From Plantago ovata (taxonomy: Eukaryota > Streptophyta > Magnoliopsida > Lamiales > Plantaginaceae), in assembly GCA_028274465.1 (NCBI GenBank), contig CM051455.1, positions 94,124,365 through 94,188,364 on the forward strand: 64,000 nucleotides of DNA. The letters are read 5' to 3'. The position numbers were made by a program, and so were the translations under genes. Shown here piece by piece: positions 58,568 through 64,000 of this stretch; position 1 is the first letter of the stretch, and each line of letters opens with the position of its first letter. The notes beneath the pieces are model-generated. The model saw only the letters and a list, made by a program, of their open reading frames with translations, was not told where the DNA came from and made no database searches.

Positions 58568-59815
58568 TGACGATCGCGCCGGATGTCGTGGTCCGACGCG
58601 AATCAAATAAATTTGTTATTTAGCCAAAGGCAATTCACAACTACAACGAAAACCGTAGTGTAGCAGTAGAATGACCTCGAGTGTCGATCTCTAAGGACTA
58701 TAACTAGCTTTATCTAATTTAACTAAAGAATATAAAACAGCAGACGGTTTAGCAAAGGTTTTTCTTAACAGATAATGGAGATTGGTGATAGTATGGTCCT
58801 TCAAAGCATAACGGGTTAATAATCATGCGTAAATTCCTCGGTCTTGCATGGAGATCTTTGATCAATGAATTGTCCTATTGTAATTATCAAACACTACGAA
58901 GATATAGATTTAGATAGGTCGAAGACCGATAAATTGTCCAATTGTGTGCAATAATTAATCAACAATACGAAGATAGAGATTTAGATAGATCAAAGAAATA
59001 AAGCAATAACACGGAGTATAATGCGCGATATAGCCATTAGCATAATTATCAACCCTTCGCTAAGAATTTACATACTACCACCAACGAGAAGTTTAGCTAC
59101 TCATAGTTGTCATGCAATCAACAGAAATCATAGAAGAAAACATGTTGAAAGATATATAAAAATAAGTAGAAAAACTGTAAGATACAATGTTACCGAAGGT
59201 TGTCAATCTCCGAAGAATCGCGATCTTACAAGCTCCAAACTGCTATGAAAAAGTGTCTCCTAAGCTATGAACCCCCAGAACAGGCTCTGGGAAGTTCCTA
59301 CCTAAAACTACAGAGAAAGGTGAGAGAGAAGGTCTGGAAAAGTATGAAAAACTGAGCAACTATATAAAGTGTTCGAATTGTGTGGGGCGAAGGGCCCCAC
59401 ACACCGGGCGACTCGCCTGGTGTGGGGCGATTCGCCCCACATCCCGAGCGATTCGCCCGGGAGTAAAACTCGGGAATTTACGCGTTTTCGACGCGTTTTT
59501 GGATTTCATCCCCTTTCCGGACTCGATTTCTGACTTCTAGTGGCCTTCTAACCTCCAGATTCGACCCCTAGACTTCAAATCCTATCCGAAAACCTTCAGA
59601 TACTCCAATTAGGCTTCTGGAACACCAATTCCTTGCCTACTTCAATATAATTGCCCGGTAAACCTCGTTTTTCAACCAAAACCTGTAAAATAAAAACTAA
59701 AGGGAAACGTGACAGTATTCTAATAAACTGCACTAAAATATAGCTAAATTAACATAGAGGATAGCTAAAATAGGTAAAAAAGACTTAAATGAAAGTGTAA
59801 AATACACATTCATCA
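58568..59815 (-). repeat. 3' LTR of element F
   Basis: 1248 bases, TGACGATCGCGCC to ACATTCATCA. Minus-strand TATA at 59360-59369. Palindrome cluster 59381-59462 directly upstream of it in the sense direction. Homologous to the C LTR in both outer thirds. Confidence 0.9.
59381..59462 (-). repeat. GC palindrome cluster upstream of the LTR TATA box (F family)
   Basis: GTGGGGCGAAGGGCCCCAC, GGGCGACTCGCCTGG, GTGGGGCGATTCGCCCCAC and GAGCGATTCGCCCGG in a row. The second LTR (63887-63978) has one more unit, so copy number varies between the two LTRs. Confidence 0.8.
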
Positions 59816-59828
59816 AACTCCCGAAACC
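59816..59828 (-). promoter_or_regulatory. polypurine tract of element F
   Basis: Minus strand GGTTTCGGGAGTT directly before the 3' LTR, one base different from the C tract. Confidence 0.7.
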
Positions 59829-61794
59829 GAACCTTTGCTTGTCCTCAAGCAACTAAGCTAGACTCTAATGCAAAAAACAATGCAACACATAAAATGGAGT
59901 CTCATGCCAAATAAAATGAACTAATCTACTGAATCTATCAAAAAACATATGAACAAGAACTATATAAATCAAAACATGAATATAGGTTGAAGAATGCCTC
60001 GATTGACTCATACACATCCACATAAGCACTTATGTCAAGACAAGATAGTCTCTCGTAACATTCTCTACCTGGACCTTGTCAGTGACGACGTAAGGATGCA
60101 TGTTAAGATACGAATGGTTGTCCCGTGCCTATGAAACTGAGGACTTACTGATGTTCACCAAGTTTAAGACTTTTCCTCAAAAGAGGTCGAACCAATACTG
60201 GCTCTCATCAAACGAAGGAGGGTTCCCTATAAAAGACAACACTCCCCTATTCTACCCATCTCTCAAGCAAAGCCTTAAGCTATTCACCACTTCCTGAATG
60301 GCAGGACGAGGGTGGTCTAGAACAGATGACACTCAAAAATAAAAGAGAAGATAGAAAATTACAACACGATTACGAACATTACAATAATTGGAAAATGAGA
60401 CACAACACTTTGCTAAACTGCTATTTGGATTTTTTTTTTGGACCCTTCTTTGCTCTTTTGGGGTCTTTTTTTCTTTTTTTTTTTCAGTTTCTTTATTCCT
60501 GGAATTTTTCATTCTTTTTTTTTTTTTGATTTTTTTTTAGCCAGCAGTAGCACAACGAAAAGAGAAACAAAAATGACACACGAACGACTTCCCCAAACCT
60601 ATTCGAAAGAATAGGTTGGATTACAAAATTTACGAGAAAGAAAAAATAAACTCACAACACAGGAATGAAAAACGAAAACCGAGTCTAATGATATCGTAAC
60701 CCCCTCCCCAAACCTATTCGAAAGAATAGGTTATAAATAAAGGATCACACAACCTCACACTACCTCCTTCCTAGGCATTTAGCAATCTCAAAGCATGGTG
60801 AAGACTTGTTGCCTCTTAGGTACATAATTACTCGGGAAAACAACCATAAGACCCTAACAAGCATCATCCTATTATAAAGGCCTTCGTGAACCGCAGTAGA
60901 GAAAACACCACTAAGTGATGTCGAGACTACCAAGCTTAACTAAGTGCAATACATAAATGTGACAAGCCAAGCGAGAAAAACCTCCAACAAATTCATAGAG
61001 ATGAAGCATATGATTAATGGCATAGTTAGTTAATCTACCCAATAAAAAAGTTCAAAAAATTCGGCAATAAACTCCATATAAAACATGCAAGACTATCCTA
61101 GGATGAATGTAGTGTATGCAACCTAAAAAACTAAGAAAGCGGTAAACGTGCAAATGCAAATGCAGATGGATAGATCATGCAAGGTACTATATTGAACCTA
61201 CCAATCCCAAGCTCTAAACCATCAATGGCAAGCTCCAAACTAACAACTCTAGTTCAATTAAATCCCATCCCCCCTCATGAAATTAACGCTAGTCCCTAGT
61301 AGTAAGAAAATGAGGAAATAAGATGTGATACTAGATGTTACCGCATGGTTTGGCCTCGGTCGGCTGAGTGTCCTGCTTATGAGTTATTGGGACTGCTCTG
61401 GGAGCCTTATAGGGTGTCATCAGGTCTTCTGGTAGGTGCGGTAGTTCCATTTATAGGCCGGATAGGAACAACTCCTCTATCTGTATCATTATTGTCCGTA
61501 TGGCCTTCATTGTCACTACTGTCATTACCATTGTCACCAGTAGAGTTGCATCATCGATTAGAATCCTCAGGATTAGCCGCCGCTGTTATGGAATCCTCCA
61601 TCCTGTAGCCCTCCAATAGTCCGTGAACCGTTGAAGGGGAAAGAGCAGTGGTATCAGAGCCTCCCTCTCCAACGTTTTACACCCCGAGGAGGTTACAGTA
61701 AGTTGCTCGGATACTCAGAAGTCTTCTACCATCTTTTCCAATGTCGACCACATTCTCTACGGTTGATGCCACCGATGTCTATATGATGCTCCCC
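59829..61794 (-). other. element F non-coding internal region
   Basis: T-rich tract (about 60428-60538) and the two hairpins AACCTATTC-GAAA-GAATAGGTT near 60598-60619 and 60711-60732, with the same spacing as in C. No supported gene; degraded equivalents of the weak C frame lie near 61430-61620. Confidence 0.7.
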
Positions 61795-62234
61795 TTAGAG
61801 GCAGTCAAGGGGCACCCCTAAAAGGGGTCGGGCACCCATGTCATTATGTTTTGGAACCAAGCTAGCGCTTCGGAACCTTCTAGCCACTGTCGACTCAAGA
61901 ATGAATCCGTCGCGGCAAGATCGTCCCGGTGCCTTCCTATTCACTCGAACATTGCAGTCCTTGTGAAGATTGCTGACGTAATAATTGTTTCTGTCCCTTC
62001 GGTGGTGCATGAATAGGCATAGGAGTCCTTACTTCAGGTGTACTCTAGCTCCTCCTCTTGGGTAATCCGCGACATTGTTGCAAGAGCCCGTGGATCGAAC
62101 GCACCTCTAACGAGATCATTCTCCTTGACATGGTTGTAATCGATCCCCCTCCAATACTTCATAGTAATCATACGGGAGTGCTCCTCTCCCTTGGCATGGC
62201 TCCTACAAACAACAGTTAGTACCTCGTATGACAC
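61795..62234 (-). pseudogene. degraded homologue of the element C small ORF
   Basis: Starts MSYEVLTVVCRSHAKGEEHSRM at 62234, contains YWRGIDYNHVKENDLVR and QEEELEYT, then a stop (TGA) where C has TGG. After a frame change it continues to VRVNRKAPGRS...RSASLVPKHNDMGARPLLGVPLDCL at 61795. Clearly homologous to 20942-21382. Function unknown. Confidence 0.6.
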
Positions 62235-62985
62235 AAAACTGACTCATGCATATGCTAGTGTAAGAACGAAACACACAAGTGATAAAATCAACAATCGAGC
62301 TCCCCAAATCCCTTATGTCTAGCCTAGCTTCTTCAACATGCAACATACCAATGTAACTACTACATGCGATACATCACATTATGCTCTTGCTAGACAACCA
62401 ATAACCTAAATAACAAGGCTCAATTCATACCATAGAAGCGAAAAATTCTATCATCATAAATCCTCATACTCAACAATTATGCATTCTACCATCAAATCCA
62501 TCATTATTACATCAATAAACACAATCATATGCAAGGAATCAAAGATAAAGATATATTGCATAACAAGATATATCATCTAGTAGCAAAATTCCCAAATCAA
62601 CAATTCTAGCATAATTGAGCATGCAATTGATAGTAAATAATGCTTCTAATCACACAAACATCCTACCCATACATCATATAAGCCTAATTGAATCTCAAAT
62701 TAGAAAACCCCCAAATTTCAAAAATTAGGGTTCATAAGAAGATACCTCAGATCAGGAAAATGAATGCACTAGGGTGAAATCTGTTCGGATGAAATGAAAG
62801 AGCACGTAATGGGCTTCGATTGAAGCTATAGAACACTAAATTTGGTGGAGAAATGAAGGTTTTATGGTGATTTGAAGATAATTTCGCGAAATTCGGTTTT
62901 TGGAGAGAAAGAGGTGAAGAGAATGAAGAAAATGAGCTAAAAAAGAGGAAATCCACGGTTTTAATCTTGAGAGATCGTGGGGCGA
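62235..62985 (-). other. element F region between small ORF and the tRNA sequence
   Basis: AT-rich, parallel to 21383-22135 of element C, with no supported gene. It ends GTGGGGCGA at 62977-62985, which is half of the family palindrome GTGGGGCGATTCGCCCCAC, and is followed immediately by the tRNA sequence. Confidence 0.65.
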
Positions 62986-63059
62986 GTCATTGTAGTATAG
63001 TGATAAGTATCCCGCCTGTCACGCGGGTGACCCGGGTTCGTTCCCCGGCAACGGCGCCA
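62986..63059 (+). tRNA. tRNA-Asp(GTC)-like sequence with CCA, at the primer-binding site of element F
   Basis: 74 bases folding as tRNA-Asp. Acceptor GTCATTG / CAACGGC, D arm 62995-63010, anticodon stem CCCGC / GCGGG with loop CTGTCAC (anticodon GTC at 63018-63020), T arm CCGGG-TTCGTTC-CCCGG, discriminator G and a CCA end at 63057-63059. Plant nuclear tRNA genes do not encode CCA, and the last 18 bases (complement TGGCGCCGTTGCCGGGGA) are the element's PBS, three bases from the LTR. So this is most likely a reverse-transcribed copy of the primer tRNA rather than an ordinary tRNA gene. Against the plant tRNA-Asp I recall, it differs at position 4 (A, mispairing), 19 (A), 26 (missing) and 58 (T for A). 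The B box is therefore altered, and no T-run terminator follows. Pol III activity is doubtful. Confidence 0.85.
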
Positions 63060-63062
63060 GTT

Positions 63063-64000
63063 TGACGATCGCGCTGGATGTCCTGGTCCGACACAAATCA
63101 AATAAATTTGTTATTTAGCCAAAGGCAATTCACAACTACAACGAAAACCGTAGTGTAGCAGTAGAATAACCTCGAGTGTCGATCTCTAAGGACTATAACT
63201 AGCTTTATCTAATTTAACTAAAGAATATAAAACAGCAGACGGTTTAGCAAAGGTTTTTCTTAATAGATAATGGAGATTGGTGATAGTATGGTCCTTCAAA
63301 GCATAACGGGTTAATAATCATGCGTAAATTCCTCGGTCTTGCATGGAGATCTTTGATCAATGAATTGTCCTATTGTAATTATCAAACACTACGAAGATAT
63401 AGATTTAGATAGGTCGAAGACCAATGAATTGTCCAATTGTGTGCAATAATTAATCAACAATACGAAGATAGAGATTTAGATAGATCAAAGAAATAAAGCA
63501 ATAACACGGAGTATAATGCGCGATATAGCCATTAGCATAATTATCAACCCTTCGCTAAGAATTTACATACTACCACCAATGAGAAGTTTAGCTACTCATA
63601 GTTGTCATGCAATCAACAGAAATCATAGAAGAAAACATGTTGAAAGATATATAAAAATAAGTAGAAAAACTGTAAGATACAATGTTACCGAAGGTTGTCA
63701 GTCTCCGAAGAATCGCGATCTTATAAGCTCCAAACTGCTATGAAAAAGTGTCTCCTAAGCTATGAACCCCCTGAACAGGCTCTGGGAAGTTCCTACCTAA
63801 AACTACAGAGAAAGGTGAGAGAGAAGGTCTGGATAAGTATGAAAAATGGAGAAAAACTGAGCAACTATATATAGTGTTCGAATTGTGTGGGGCGAAGGGC
63901 CCCACACACCGGGCGAATCGCCCGGGCGACTCGCCTGGTTTGGGGCGATTCGCCCCACATCCCGGGCGATTCGACCGGAAGTAAAACTCGGAAAATTACG
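63063..64000 (-). repeat. 5' LTR of element F, partial
   Basis: 938 bases visible, TGACGATCGCGCTGG onward, homologous to 58568-59505 with scattered substitutions. TATA at 63865-63874. Palindrome cluster 63887-63978. Runs off the window end. Confidence 0.9.

Larger units (their letters stand above)
58568..64000 (-). mobile_element. non-autonomous retrotransposon F with full tRNA-Asp at its primer site
   Basis: 3' LTR 58568-59815, internal region 59816-63062, 5' LTR from 63063 to beyond the window. The internal region parallels element C from the PPT to about 22135 (T tract, hairpin pair, small ORF) but lacks the whole gag-protease region. In its place, beside the 5' LTR, lies a 74-base tRNA-Asp sequence. 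No coding capacity for transposition. Confidence 0.88.

Overview
The window comes from a flowering plant nuclear genome, probably a eudicot. I base this on a plant-specific PMT-type methyltransferase gene interrupted by an intron, on plant lineages of LTR retrotransposon (Ty1/copia of SIRE/Maximus type, a Ty3/gypsy chromovirus, Athila-like gag-protease elements with a tRNA-Asp primer site) and on a CACTA DNA transposon. I cannot name the species. Nearly everything right of about 3 kb is transposon sequence, mostly dead and nested.

Layout. 1-1550: two clusters of short GC-rich palindromes and AT-rich sequence, lying in or beyond intron 1 of the only host gene. 1551-2228 (-): first exon of a PMT methyltransferase. 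2997-5548 (-): 3' half of a chromodomain Ty3/gypsy element. 5549-9997 (-): SIRE-like copia element A with a large internal deletion. 9998-11390: a broken open frame behind a primer-site-like motif. 11391-15917 (+): 5' part of a CACTA element whose TNP2 transposase is split by a solo LTR (13503-15590). 15918-17676 (+): 5' LTR and gag start of SIRE-like copia B. 17677-25540 (-): Athila-like element C (LTR, conserved small ORF, gag-protease, PBS, truncated LTR), which sits inside copia B with target duplication AAAGA. 25541-41806: a tandem array with a 7.06-kb period, about 2.3 copies, carrying the rest of copia B with chimeric E/C LTRs at the joints. 41577-55653 (-): an array of five E-family LTRs alternating with five internal regions. 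55654-58567 (+): copia D. 58568-64000 (-): element F, related to C but without gag.

The most unusual feature is in element F. At its primer-binding site, next to the LTR, there is not the usual 18-nt PBS but a whole 74-nt tRNA-Asp(GUC) sequence including the post-transcriptional CCA. It carries a T at tRNA position 58, where the cognate tRNA has the modified base m1A58. This looks like a fossil of reverse transcription running through the entire primer, joined to the element at the centre of a palindrome with loss of the gag region. The C, E and F families also share structures that coding does not explain: family-specific GC palindrome clusters just upstream of the LTR TATA box, a pair of conserved hairpins, and repeated polypurine-tract-like motifs.

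No intact transposition machinery was found. The same lesions (gag frameshift, broken zinc knuckle, integrase core deletion, RT deletion) occur in both long copies of the 7-kb repeat, so the copia was already dead when the DNA was duplicated. Near-identity of the tandem copies means an assembly artefact should be excluded.
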